A DNA stretch of 64,000 nucleotides from Cloacibacillus sp. (GCA_036655895.1 JAVVPF010000012.1:1-64000); one strand, 5' to 3'. Shown: positions 42,639 through 51,071, counted from the stretch's first letter. A program made the numbers and translations. The notes: generated by a model from the sequence alone, not told the origin.

Positions 42639-43074
42639 TTTAACGCTTATCCTAGCGGCCGGAGTGGCCGCCTCGATGATATGGCACAGGCGCACGGGGC
42701 TCTCATCGGGAGGCATAGTATCGCCGGGCGTTCTGGCAATGACGATGGGCGACCTACGCCGCGTCGCGGCTGGCATCGCCGTGGCGGTGGCGGTGGCCCT
42801 TGTTCTGCGGCTCATCCGGCACTTTAGGCCGCTTTTTGGACACGAACGCACAGGTACCGCGATGCTGCTTGCGCTTGTCATACGTTTTGCCGCGGGAGGC
42901 GCCTCCGCCGACCCGCTGTGGTTCGGCTGGGTGGTGCCGGGACTGATCGGCGCGGACGTTGAAAGACAGGGCGCGGTGCAGACGCTTTCATCGCTCTTTA
43001 TCACAGCCTTTGCCGCGCTCTTTTTCGTAACGCTCGCCAAAGCCGCGTCGGAGTACCTTCTGCAATGGATATAG
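42628..43074 (+). CDS. pgsC: Poly-gamma-glutamate biosynthesis membrane protein PgsC/CapC-like
   Basis: This 148-aa membrane protein has about four helices and the PgsC signatures RTGLSSGGIVSPGVLAM (near residue 21) and WFGWVVPGLIGADVERQG (near 98). PgsC forms the membrane part of the polymerase with PgsB. It overlaps its neighbours on both sides (11 and 10 bases), showing a tightly coupled operon. No PgsA/CapA or PgsE gene follows. Confidence 0.85.
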   Translation: MEDNLTLILAAGVAASMIWHRRTGLSSGGIVSPGVLAMTMGDLRRVAAGIAVAVAVALVLRLIRHFRPLFGHERTGTAMLLALVIRFAAGGASADPLWFGWVVPGLIGADVERQGAVQTLSSLFITAFAALFFVTLAKAASEYLLQWI

Positions 43075-44114
43075 CAGATTTTCGCGGGTATAAGGCCTCC
43101 GTGCGCCGCAAGCGGCTTGCCGCGGGCGCGCTGCTTGTTGTTGCGGCGCTTCTTATGGCGCTTGCCTGGTATCTTTCCGGCTCGTCGCTCTCACCGGAGG
43201 AGGAAAAGCTTTACGCGCGCGTCACACGCGCCCACCAGTCTATAACCGCCTTCAAAAAAGAACTCGGCATCTCGACGCCAAAGGCGGACGACCCTCACGC
43301 AACGGGCCTGATAGGGCTTGAATGGAGCCCGCTTACTACCACGATAGGGGCGCCTGCCGCGAAACGTACGGCGGCGGACGCAAGATGGGCCGTCATCACC
43401 TCGCGCTGGCTAGACACTCTGGGCGTCAAGCGCGGCGACAGCGTAGTGGTGCTCTCTTCCTCATCTTTTCCCGGCATGATACTGAACGTGCTTACGGCGC
43501 TTGAAGCGCGCGGCGTGAAGGTGACGATGCTGCTCTCGCTCGGTTCTTCCACCTACGGTGCGAACGATCCGCGCGCTACGTGGCCCGACATCGCGGCGCG
43601 CCTGCGAAAAGAGGGGCTGCTGCACACCGCCGCCACCTATTATTCTTATGGCGGCGATGAAGACAACGGCGGCGGGATAAGCGGCGAGGGGCTCCAAATG
43701 ATGCGAGATGCCGCCGCGCGCTACGGCGTGCCGCTTGTCCCAAAGAAAAATCTGCGTGAGATGGTGGCGTGGAAGATGTCGCTCATAAAAAAAATAGATC
43801 CAAAGGCGGTGATCAGCATCGGAGGCTCACATTCGTCAATGGGCGACGACGACGCCGTACTGAAGCTTGAACCGGGCCTCCATCTCAAACCGTCGCCGTA
43901 TGCCGGAGACGGACTCATCGGAGCTTCGCTTAATGCGGGCTACCCGGTAATACACCTGCTCAACATGAAAGAGCTATGCGCGCAGAACCACGTTCCGTTT
44001 GACGCCGCGCCCTCCGCGCTGCTCTACGGCGGCCGCTCCGCGCTCTTTTCGCTTGCCGGTCTTTTTATATTTTTTGCCGCGCTCTTTTGTTACCCGCGCT
44101 GGAAAATGATATAA
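43065..44114 (+). CDS. pgsW: Poly-gamma-glutamate system protein PgsW-like
   Basis: This 349-aa protein has a short cytoplasmic start, one helix (about 18-37), a large extracytoplasmic domain and a last helix (about 322-342). Segments such as TTTIGAPAAKRTAADARWA, VVVLSSSSFPGMILNVL and SIGGSHSSMGDDD agree with the poly-gamma-glutamate system protein family found beside pgsB and pgsC in clostridia and spirochaetes. Its biochemical role is unknown; it replaces the capsule-anchoring proteins of Bacillus in these systems. It overlaps pgsC by ten bases. Confidence 0.78.
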   Translation: MDIADFRGYKASVRRKRLAAGALLVVAALLMALAWYLSGSSLSPEEEKLYARVTRAHQSITAFKKELGISTPKADDPHATGLIGLEWSPLTTTIGAPAAKRTAADARWAVITSRWLDTLGVKRGDSVVVLSSSSFPGMILNVLTALEARGVKVTMLLSLGSSTYGANDPRATWPDIAARLRKEGLLHTAATYYSYGGDEDNGGGISGEGLQMMRDAAARYGVPLVPKKNLREMVAWKMSLIKKIDPKAVISIGGSHSSMGDDDAVLKLEPGLHLKPSPYAGDGLIGASLNAGYPVIHLLNMKELCAQNHVPFDAAPSALLYGGRSALFSLAGLFIFFAALFCYPRWKMI

Positions 44115-44153
44115 AATACAAGGTATAAATAATTAATAAAGGGGTGCATCTAT

Positions 44154-44801
44154 ATGGACTTCCAAGAGGCAAAAAAAGAAAGTGCAAAAAACAAGGCGCT
44201 CGTACTCTGCCGCGCTCTTGAAAAAAAAGGCTACAGGGCTGTATTTGCGGCGGATAGAGACGAGGCCGTTAAAACGGCGCTTGAAATGATACCGGACGGA
44301 GCCTCCGTCGGCATTCCCGGCACTCTCACCGTGCGCGAGCTGGGACTTCCTGCGGCGCTTGAGGCAAAAGGCTGCCGCGTTACGCACCATTGGGATCCGT
44401 CGTTCTCAGCGGAGGAAAGAAACGCCGCATTCATCGCGGAGAATCTCTCCGATTGGGTGGTGACCAGCACAAACGCCGTAACGTTCGACGGTACGCTCGT
44501 CAACATCGACGGCACCGGCAACCGGGTCGCCGCGATGGCGTGGGCGCCGGGCAAGATACTCTACATAATAGGCGTGAATAAAATAACGCCGGACCTTGAG
44601 ACCGCAATAAAGCGCGTCCATAACGAAGCCACGCCGCCAAACGCGCTGCGCCTCGGCAGAAAAACGCCCTGCGCCGCGACGGGTATCTGCGCAAACTGCG
44701 AAGGCCCAAACAGGATCTGCAACATACTTTCCATAATAGAACACGCGCCCGGCGGCCGCGACTGCCGCGTCATAGTGGTCGGCGAGGAGCTCGGTTACTA
44801 A
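44154..44801 (+). CDS. LUD domain protein (LutC/YkgG-like)
   Basis: This 215-aa protein carries the LUD (DUF162) fold, with GIPGTLTVRELGLPAALEAKG near residue 53, VVTSTNAVTFDGTLVNIDGTGNRVAAM and the cysteine-containing tail CAATGICANCEGPNRICN seen in clostridial stand-alone members. LUD proteins occur in lactate oxidation complexes, but here there is no LutA/LutB partner, so it may work alone on another hydroxy acid. ATG 44154 follows AAAGGGG. It lies 39 bases after pgsW and is followed by a terminator. Confidence 0.82.
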   Translation: MDFQEAKKESAKNKALVLCRALEKKGYRAVFAADRDEAVKTALEMIPDGASVGIPGTLTVRELGLPAALEAKGCRVTHHWDPSFSAEERNAAFIAENLSDWVVTSTNAVTFDGTLVNIDGTGNRVAAMAWAPGKILYIIGVNKITPDLETAIKRVHNEATPPNALRLGRKTPCAATGICANCEGPNRICNILSIIEHAPGGRDCRVIVVGEELGY

Positions 44802-44858
44802 AGCCACATCCGCGCCGCCTCTGTCCCACAATAGGCAAAAATGCCTGAAAATCAAAAA

Positions 44859-44909
44859 GACCTCCCGCCTTTCCAAAGACCAGTGGAAAACGGGAGGTTT
44901 ATTTTTTTC
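44859..44909 (+). terminator. Terminator after the LUD gene
   Basis: ACCTCCCG pairs with CGGGAGGT around an inner TTTCC/GGAAA pairing, followed by TATTTTTTT. Confidence 0.85.
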
Positions 44910-45272
44910 ATCCTACGTAAAATAATAAACATATATTTTTGTTAATATAAAGATAAAAGCAAACCTAGTGCTTATGTGGCGCAAATAGGCATATATTTGG
45001 TAGTCTTTGTGAAAAAAAGTTAATTAGTTAATGAACATATTCTAATTTTAAAAAACGCCTATTATAAAATACTTAATAATGGATATAGGCGTATTAACGT
45101 TTGATTTTTGTGCAAAACTACGTTGTTTAATAATCGATAATATGTTATCATTTGTCGCGCAACAACAGGAATTTGTCGAACCGCGAGAATCGCGTTTTTT
45201 CACGGTATTTTCACACAGCCGAAAAAAGGCCTTTTTGCGGTTTGATAATAATCTTTAAGGAGGTTCTTCAAT
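44910..45272. other. Long AT-rich upstream region of the DUF6305/permease operon
   Basis: No credible gene. It contains an inverted repeat ACGCCTAT (45055) / ATAGGCGT (45085) with a 22-base spacer and a small CGCGA-GAA-TCGCG hairpin followed by TTTTTT (about 45181-45199), which could be a leader attenuator. A frame from ATG 45141 lacks a ribosome site. Confidence 0.5.
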
Positions 45273-45824
45273 ATGAAGAAAGTTTTATGTTTAATGACGC
45301 TGCTTTTAGGTTTTGCGACATCGGCATTCGCTCTTGAGATCCAAACGCCGATCATCGCCACAACGTGCGGCCAGACGCCCGGCGCGATGATGGTCAAAAT
45401 GTCCGCAAACCAGGCCAAGGTGACGCCCGCCGAGCACAATAACGGTCTCACCGCAGCCGACCTCGTAGGCAAGAATTACAAGACGCTCATCGTAACGGCC
45501 GGCACCAGCGGCAAGGGAATGGGCGCTGCTGGCACCGACATCGACAAAGAGATCAAACGCTGCCAGGCTCTCATCAAAGAGGCTAAAAAGCTTGGGATGA
45601 CCGTCATCGGAGCGCAGGTGGAGGGCATGGCCCGCCGCACCGACGCCTCTGACGAAAAATCCATCAAGGCCATCATGCCGCTCTGCGACGCCATCCTCAT
45701 CGTGAAGGACAGCGACAAGGACGGATTCTTCACCACATACGCCAAGCAGATCAAAAAGCCCCTTATCGTAGCGAAGGATTCCCTCGAGGTCGGTAAAAAA
45801 CTGGCAGAGATGCAGAAGAAGTAG
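45273..45824 (+). CDS. Secreted DUF6305-like protein, first gene of a transporter operon
   Basis: This 183-aa protein has a signal peptide (about 1-20, ending SAFA-L) and a mature alpha/beta domain: LEIQTPIIATTCGQTPGAMM at its start, TLIVTAGTSGKGMGAAGTD near 73, then DIDKEIKRC and a late CDAILIVKDSDKDGFFTTYA. I associate it with DUF6305 but cannot verify that. The parallel strand-helix pattern suggests a Rossmann-like ligand-binding protein in the periplasm. ATG 45273 follows AAGGAGG. It is six bases before a DctM-like permease gene, so it may be that permease's solute receptor. Confidence 0.7.
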   Translation: MKKVLCLMTLLLGFATSAFALEIQTPIIATTCGQTPGAMMVKMSANQAKVTPAEHNNGLTAADLVGKNYKTLIVTAGTSGKGMGAAGTDIDKEIKRCQALIKEAKKLGMTVIGAQVEGMARRTDASDEKSIKAIMPLCDAILIVKDSDKDGFFTTYAKQIKKPLIVAKDSLEVGKKLAEMQKK

Positions 45825-45830
45825 TCCACG

Positions 45831-47132
45831 ATGTTCGCTTACGCCTATACTATCTTGGCCATAATAGTAGCGGCCTTTTTAGTAGCAAAATTCTTTAAAC
45901 TATCAACGGAGCTTTCTATGCTCTTAGCAGCGTGCGCCGCGGCTTTATACCACGGCGTCACCTACGCGGGCGACATCTTCCCCGTGCGCTACATCGTTGA
46001 AGGCATGTTCACCTATTTCGACGTCTGCCTCATCTTCATAACGGCGACCTTTTTCATGTCGCTCATTAAAGAATCTGGCGGCGTCGCCTTCATCGTGCGC
46101 AAAATAGTGGCGAGGTTCAGGACGCGCCGCATGGTGTGCCTGCTGCTGCTCACGCTGGTCATGCTGATCCCCGGAGCGCTCACTGGTTCGGGCGCTACGA
46201 CGGTGCTTACGGTGGGCGCGCTTGTCGGTTCCGTGCTTGCCGTGATGGGCGTCAGCGCTGAAAAACGCGTAGCCGCGATATTCCTCACGGCGGCTATGAG
46301 CGCGGCGGCTCCCCCCATCAATATATGGGCGATGATGGCGGCGGCCGGCGCGAACATGCCCTACGTCGGCTTCACGTGGCCGCTTGCGATACTTTCCGTC
46401 TTTGGCGCCGTCTTTTCCATGTTCTACCTTGCGTGGGGCGGAGACGCCATCGACGAAAAACAGGTGCTTGCGCTGCTGCCCGAGCCTCCTGAGAAGATGA
46501 GCTGGATGCGCGTCATAATCCCCTTCATCGTTCTTGGCGCGCTCATCGTGGCGGGACGAGTCTTCCCATTCAGCTTCCCGATACTGGGCCTTCCGCTCAT
46601 ATTCATGATAGCGGCCGGCGCGGCCATCCTGCTCAGCCCCATCAAGCTGGACATCTGGAAGGTCTCCTGCGACACCGTCACCAACCTTCTGCCGCTGGTC
46701 GGCATCATGGTGGTGGTAGGCGCGCTCAACGAAGTGATGGCGATGACAGGTGCGCGCGGACTGATTTCGCTGCTCATAGTCACGCTGCCGATCACCACGC
46801 TCTTTGCGACACTCTTTTTTATACTCCCCATCTCGGAGGGTATGCTGCAGTACGCCGTAGCCCCGCTCATCGGAGTGCCGCTCATAATGCTCTTCAACAT
46901 GAAGGGGCTCAACCCGATAATCTGCCTATCCGCGATGGCGACGCTCTGGCCGCTTGGCGACTGTCTGCCGCCTACCGCCGTAGTCGGACGCGCCGCGGTG
47001 ATGGAGCTGGACTACAAAGGCAGCTACTACGCGGGCTTTGTAAAGAGCTGCATCGTACCCTTCATAGCCATCTCTGCCGTCTGCACGCTATTCCTTGTTT
47101 TCAGCAAGGAACTGTCGTTCTTGGCGCAGTAG
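45831..47132 (+). CDS. DctM-like (TRAP/ion transporter superfamily) large permease
   Basis: This 433-aa protein has about twelve hydrophobic segments in two halves. Each half has a small-residue motif of ion-transporter-superfamily permeases, for example IPGALTGSGATTVLTVGALVGSV (near 108) and the second-half WPLGDCLPPTAVVGRAA (near 380). It resembles TRAP large subunits, but no standard TRAP receptor or four-helix small subunit is beside it; instead it is preceded by the secreted DUF6305-like protein and followed by a 54-aa membrane protein. The transported compound is unknown; the hydrolase genes downstream suggest an acylated amino acid or similar. Confidence 0.75.
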   Translation: MFAYAYTILAIIVAAFLVAKFFKLSTELSMLLAACAAALYHGVTYAGDIFPVRYIVEGMFTYFDVCLIFITATFFMSLIKESGGVAFIVRKIVARFRTRRMVCLLLLTLVMLIPGALTGSGATTVLTVGALVGSVLAVMGVSAEKRVAAIFLTAAMSAAAPPINIWAMMAAAGANMPYVGFTWPLAILSVFGAVFSMFYLAWGGDAIDEKQVLALLPEPPEKMSWMRVIIPFIVLGALIVAGRVFPFSFPILGLPLIFMIAAGAAILLSPIKLDIWKVSCDTVTNLLPLVGIMVVVGALNEVMAMTGARGLISLLIVTLPITTLFATLFFILPISEGMLQYAVAPLIGVPLIMLFNMKGLNPIICLSAMATLWPLGDCLPPTAVVGRAAVMELDYKGSYYAGFVKSCIVPFIAISAVCTLFLVFSKELSFLAQ

Positions 47133-47149
47133 GAGAGGGAGGAATATAG

Positions 47150-47314
47150 ATGCTGGCAGTCAATACTTTCATAATGTACTGTTACTACGCCATCGCCGCC
47201 TATTTCGGCGCGGCTATGGCATGGCAGGCCTATAAGACGAAGAACCCGCAGCAGGCAGTTCTTTACATCATAGTGCTGATACCGTTCGTTCTGCGCCTCA
47301 TGCGCCTTAAGTAG
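47150..47314 (+). CDS. 54-aa membrane protein between the permease and the hydrolase
   Basis: ATG 47150 follows AGGGAGG 17 bases after the permease stop. The 54-aa product MLAVNTFIMYCYYAIAAYFG... has a first hydrophobic segment (about 3-25), a short polar turn AYKTKNPQQ, and a second hydrophobic segment (about 36-50) ending RLMRLK. Position and ribosome site make coding very likely. It could play the part of a minimal small subunit for the DctM-like permease. The next gene begins ten bases after its stop. Confidence 0.75.
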   Translation: MLAVNTFIMYCYYAIAAYFGAAMAWQAYKTKNPQQAVLYIIVLIPFVLRLMRLK

Positions 47315-47324
47315 GGTGATTTAG

Positions 47325-48488
47325 ATGACCAAATTAAATGCAGTAAAGATAATAGCGGCTGTTGCTGCCATCGGTGCCATCGCCGTCTCAGGCAAAGAGT
47401 TCCGCGACATGTGGAACTTCAAGGAGCCCTCTGTCATCGGACCGCAGACCATAGTCAAAAGACTTTCGGACTACGAGCCGACGATGAAGGGCACGACCAA
47501 CGACAGCAACATTTACATCATCGACAGCGGAAAGCCCGGCGGCACCGTCATGGTACTCGGCGGAACTCATCCAGAGGAGCCGGCCAGCAACATTTCGACC
47601 GCACTGCTTCTTGAAAACGCGAAGCTGGACAAGGGACGCCTCATCATCGTCAACCGCGCAAACAGAAGCGCGTCGCTCGCCACGCGTAGCGGCGAAGCCT
47701 ATCCCTCATACGACCACGTCAAGACCCCTTGGGGCGAAAAGACCTGGCGTACCGGAGACCGCGCGGCAAACCCGCTAGACTCATGGCCCGACCCAGAGGT
47801 CTATATCCATTATCCAAGCAGGCAGATGCTCGCCTACATGGATATACGCAACTTAAACAGAGCGTGGCCGGGGCGCAAGGACGGCCTCATAGCCGAACGC
47901 ACCACGCACGCGCTGATGCAGCTCATCAAAAAAGAGAAGGTCAACCTCGTCATGGACCTTCACGAAGCCGAGCTTGAATATCCCGTTATCAACACCATCG
48001 TCACGCACGAAAAGGGACAGGACGTAGCCGCGATGACCTCTATGGGCCTCACGGCCAACGAGTTCAAAGTGCCGCTCAATATGGAGTTTTCGCCCAAGGC
48101 GCTGCACGGCCTCTCTCACCGCGAGATAGGCGACCACTCCGACGCGGCCTCCATCCTCTTTGAGGTGGCCGAACCGTTCCTTGACCGTATCCGCGGCATC
48201 ACCGACGAAAAACTGCTGATGACCGGCAAGGATGATTTCGTGCGTAAAGCGGGCGACCACAAGCTGCTCTATTCGCCCATCGACGAAAACGGTTGGCCCA
48301 TCGACACGCGCGTAGGCCGCCATGTCTCCACCGTGCTTGACGCCATCAAAAACTACAGCGACATGAACCCGGACAAAGCCGTAGTCGTCGAAGGCGTGCC
48401 GAGATACAAAGAGATAATAGAAAAGGGGCTCGGCAAATTCTTCAAAAACCCCGCAGACGCGCCCGCGGACAAAGTCGTTTACGACTAA
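47325..48488 (+). CDS. Membrane-anchored AstE/AspA-like zinc deacylase
   Basis: This 387-aa protein has an N-terminal hydrophobic anchor or signal (about 5-22) and a carboxypeptidase-like domain of the succinylglutamate desuccinylase/aspartoacylase family. Zinc ligands are suggested by LGGTHPEEPASN (His and Glu near 81-84) and VMDLHEAELEY (His near 206). It would remove an acyl group from an amino acid or act as a carboxypeptidase outside the cytoplasm. As the fourth gene of the DUF6305/permease operon it may process the compound that is transported. A terminator follows. Confidence 0.78.
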   Translation: MTKLNAVKIIAAVAAIGAIAVSGKEFRDMWNFKEPSVIGPQTIVKRLSDYEPTMKGTTNDSNIYIIDSGKPGGTVMVLGGTHPEEPASNISTALLLENAKLDKGRLIIVNRANRSASLATRSGEAYPSYDHVKTPWGEKTWRTGDRAANPLDSWPDPEVYIHYPSRQMLAYMDIRNLNRAWPGRKDGLIAERTTHALMQLIKKEKVNLVMDLHEAELEYPVINTIVTHEKGQDVAAMTSMGLTANEFKVPLNMEFSPKALHGLSHREIGDHSDAASILFEVAEPFLDRIRGITDEKLLMTGKDDFVRKAGDHKLLYSPIDENGWPIDTRVGRHVSTVLDAIKNYSDMNPDKAVVVEGVPRYKEIIEKGLGKFFKNPADAPADKVVYD

Positions 48489-48503
48489 ACCAAACCGGAA
48501 ACA

Positions 48504-48537
48504 GCGGGGAAGCCGTAACCGGCCTCCCCGGGTTTTA
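48504..48537 (+). terminator. Terminator after the AstE-like gene
   Basis: CGGGGA-A-GCCG pairs with CGGC-C-TCCCCG with one internal mismatch, followed by GGTTTTAT. Confidence 0.7.
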
Positions 48538-48563
48538 TCAAAATATTTTACAAAGGAAGTGTA

Positions 48564-50216
48564 GTGAGAATCATGAAATCGATTTTCAAAAAAGCTTCGC
48601 TCGTAGCCCTGTTCCTAATGCTCTTCACCAGCGCGTCGTACGCGTGCACAGTTGTGATGGCCGGGAAAAAGGCGACAGTGAATGGAGAAGTGCTAGTTTC
48701 CTACACCTGCGACGGCTGGTATGACAACCGTCTCACAGTGATCCCCGCGCAGAAATATCCAAAAGGCGCAATGGCTCCCGTCTACAAAAACATCTGCTAC
48801 CAGTCGAAGCCCGACGTGAAGCTTGACAAGGTCGGCGAGATCCCCCAGGCGGCCCAGACCTACGCCTACTTCCACACCGGATACCCCATCATGAACGAAA
48901 AGTCGCTCGTTTTTGGCGAATACACATGGGGCGGCCGCGAAGAGAACGAATGCCCGACCGCGATGATGATGATCGAACAGCTCGAGGTCTTCGGACTTCA
49001 GCGCGCGGCCACAGCGCGCGAAGCCATCAAAGTGATGGGCGCGCTCGCTGAGAAATACGGCTACGGCGACGGCGGAGAAGCGCTCGCCATCGCTGACAAA
49101 AACGAAGTATGGCTCTTTGAGATCACAGGCCCCGGACCCCTCTGGAACGCGGAAAGCGGCAAACCCGGCGCAGTCTGGGTCGCCCAGCGCGTGCCCGACG
49201 ACAAGTACGGCATGGGCTCAAACCGTTCCCGCATCGGTGAGATCGATTTCAACGACAGCAACAACTTTATGTACTCCAAGAACATAAAGACCTTCGCGCA
49301 GGAAATGGGCTGGTGGAAAGAGGGAGAAAAGTTCGTATTCCACAAGATATACAACCCTACCCCCTACGGCTCGCCCTACTACCAGCAGCGCCGCGAGTGG
49401 AGAGTCTACAACCTGCTCTCCCCCAGCATCAAACTCGACCCCAACGCGAAGGAACAGTATCCTCTCTTCCAGAAGCCCGAGAAGAAGCTGACCGTAAAAG
49501 ACCTTATGCGCGTCAACCGCGACTACCTTGAAGGCACGCAGTTCGACCTCACAAAGGGTCTGGCCGCCGGCCCCTTCGGCTCGCCCACACGCTACCCCAC
49601 AGGCAAGGCGCAGAAGCCCGAGAACCGTAAGAGCAACGACTGGGATCGCCCCATCTCCCTTTTCCGCTGCTCCTACAGCTTCGCCGCGCAGATTCGCCCC
49701 AACATGCCCGACGAGATAGCGGCGCTTACATGGTTCGGCCTCGACCAGCCTCACACCACAGTTTATATGCCGATATTTGCCGGCGTGACAAAGCTGCCCG
49801 AGAGCATGAACGTCTATGACCGCGCGAAGTTCAACCAGAAATCACTTTTCTGGGCCTTCAACCTCGTAGCCAACTGGGCGGACCTCAAACATTCCTACAT
49901 GATCAAGGACATTCGCGCCGAGCAGACAAAGCTTGAAGACGGATTCTTCAAGACCGTGCCCGCCGCAGAGAAAAAGTTCATGGAGCTTTACAAGGCCAAG
50001 AACGTGAAAGGCGCCGACGCCTACATCACCACCTACGTCAACGACAACATCAACACCGTCTACACAGATTGGTGGAACCTCGCCTGGAATCTTATAGGCA
50101 AATATTCCGACGGCTACGTCATTGACGAAAACGGAAAGAATGTAACGGTAGGCTATCCGACAGAATGGCTCACCAAAGTAGGCTTCGGCGACAACGACGC
50201 CCAGCCTAAGAAATAA
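48564..50216 (+). CDS. Secreted C69-family dipeptidase
   Basis: This 550-aa protein has a signal peptide (about 1-27) cleaved just before Cys28 in SYA-CTVVMAGKKA, exposing the N-terminal nucleophile cysteine of an Ntn-hydrolase. Segments MNEKSLVFGEYTWGG and NEVWLFEITGPGP are typical of family C69 (PepD-like) dipeptidases. It would cleave dipeptides in the periplasm. GTG 48564 follows AAAGGAAG closely; ATG 48573 is the alternative. It is the last gene before a strong terminator and lies 75 bases after the AstE-like gene, so both likely serve peptide use. Confidence 0.87.
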   Translation: MRIMKSIFKKASLVALFLMLFTSASYACTVVMAGKKATVNGEVLVSYTCDGWYDNRLTVIPAQKYPKGAMAPVYKNICYQSKPDVKLDKVGEIPQAAQTYAYFHTGYPIMNEKSLVFGEYTWGGREENECPTAMMMIEQLEVFGLQRAATAREAIKVMGALAEKYGYGDGGEALAIADKNEVWLFEITGPGPLWNAESGKPGAVWVAQRVPDDKYGMGSNRSRIGEIDFNDSNNFMYSKNIKTFAQEMGWWKEGEKFVFHKIYNPTPYGSPYYQQRREWRVYNLLSPSIKLDPNAKEQYPLFQKPEKKLTVKDLMRVNRDYLEGTQFDLTKGLAAGPFGSPTRYPTGKAQKPENRKSNDWDRPISLFRCSYSFAAQIRPNMPDEIAALTWFGLDQPHTTVYMPIFAGVTKLPESMNVYDRAKFNQKSLFWAFNLVANWADLKHSYMIKDIRAEQTKLEDGFFKTVPAAEKKFMELYKAKNVKGADAYITTYVNDNINTVYTDWWNLAWNLIGKYSDGYVIDENGKNVTVGYPTEWLTKVGFGDNDAQPKK

Positions 50217-50242
50217 CCCATCTCTAAATAAGTAAACGATAG

Positions 50243-50290
50243 ACAGAGAGAGCGCGGAAGAAATATCTTTCCGCGCTCTCTCTGTTTTAT
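50243..50290 (+). terminator. Terminator after the C69 dipeptidase gene
   Basis: ACAGAGAGAGCGCGGAA pairs with TTCCGCGCTCTCTCTGT, a perfect 17-bp stem, followed by TTTTAT. Confidence 0.88.
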
Positions 50291-50317
50291 GAAGCCCCTT
50301 CACAACCCTACTTGCCG

Positions 50318-50665
50318 TTATTGCGCTGTGGAGGGCTGTAAAAATGGCTCTTCATTATCGGGTGATTCGTACAGTTTGTAGCTGACGCCCTCGGGAAATG
50401 TGACAGAAACTTCAAGTTTTCCGCCCATTGCCTTTACGATCTTCTTCAGCGAACGGATGTGAAGGTCGTCCTGTTTTTCCATTTTTGACAGCGAAGGTTG
50501 TGCCATGCCAAGGCTTGCGGCAAGAGTTTTCTGCGTCAGATGACGGGCTTTGCGCACATCTTCAAGGCGCAGTGCAAAACGCATAGCCTCGGCCTTTGAT
50601 TTTGCGTTTGCCTTAACCTCTTCCGGCAGAGCATCGCGCAGCTCGGAGAATTTTTTCAGCGACAT
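50318..50665 (-). CDS. higA: HTH antitoxin of a HigBA-like module
   Basis: This 115-aa Xre-type protein has a helix-turn-helix at about residues 38-90 (ALRLEDVRKARHLTQKTLAASLGMAQPSLSKMEKQ) and a C-terminal beta-like extension. Its start directly abuts the stop of the toxin gene, an arrangement (toxin first) typical of HigBA modules. It would neutralise the toxin and repress the promoter through the palindrome at 51022-51050. The gene symbol is by analogy. Confidence 0.85.
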   Translation of the reverse strand: MSLKKFSELRDALPEEVKANAKSKAEAMRFALRLEDVRKARHLTQKTLAASLGMAQPSLSKMEKQDDLHIRSLKKIVKAMGGKLEVSVTFPEGVSYKLYESPDNEEPFLQPSTAQ

Positions 50666-51022
50666 TTATATCACTCCTTCGTTTTTTAACTCTTCCAACA
50701 GTTTATCAAATAATTTATCCGCTTTAGGAACGTGTTCCTCATACCATCTGTTTGCGCCGCCCTTGCAGCCAGCCAGCAACAAAACCGCTGTACGCCGCGG
50801 ATCAAAGGCGTAAAGGATACGGTATGGATTTCCACCAGACTGTACTATCAGTTCCCGCATTTGCTTGTGCCTTGAGCCCCTTATTTCGCCGGAATACGGT
50901 CTCCCAAGAGATGGGCCGTGCTCTTCAAGCAAATCAACCACAGCCGCAACATCTTCATGTACGGCGTCATTTTGTGCGTCCCACCATAATTCAAATTCGT
51001 CGGTAACCTCAATGTCCCACAT
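50666..51022 (-). CDS. higB: RelE/HigB-like toxin
   Basis: This 118-aa protein starts MWDIEVTDEFELWWDAQ and contains GRPYSGEIRGSRHKQMRELIVQ and GNPYRILYAFDPRRTAVLLLAGCKGG, the core strands of the RelE/ParE toxin fold (phage-derived Gp49/HigB type). Such toxins cleave mRNA at the ribosome. It is translated first, from ATG 51022 with GGAGGC upstream, and the antitoxin follows without a gap. The whole operon is behind a consensus promoter. Confidence 0.88.
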   Translation of the reverse strand: MWDIEVTDEFELWWDAQNDAVHEDVAAVVDLLEEHGPSLGRPYSGEIRGSRHKQMRELIVQSGGNPYRILYAFDPRRTAVLLLAGCKGGANRWYEEHVPKADKLFDKLLEELKNEGVI

Positions 51023-51071
51023 TATAATATAGCCTCCAAGCTAATTATAATAAAAGGGCCGGCCTTGTCAA
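51022..51071 (-). promoter_or_regulatory. Consensus promoter and operator palindrome of the toxin-antitoxin operon
   Basis: On the minus strand TTGACA (51071-51066) and TATAAT (51049-51044) are 16 bases apart. The near-palindrome TTATAATTAGC / GCTATATTATAA (51050-51022) overlaps the -10 box, as expected of a self-repressing antitoxin site. Confidence 0.8.

Noticed and set aside
45141-45257. Possible leader peptide before the DUF6305-like gene
   Set aside because: No ribosome site, unremarkable composition and no run of regulatory codons.
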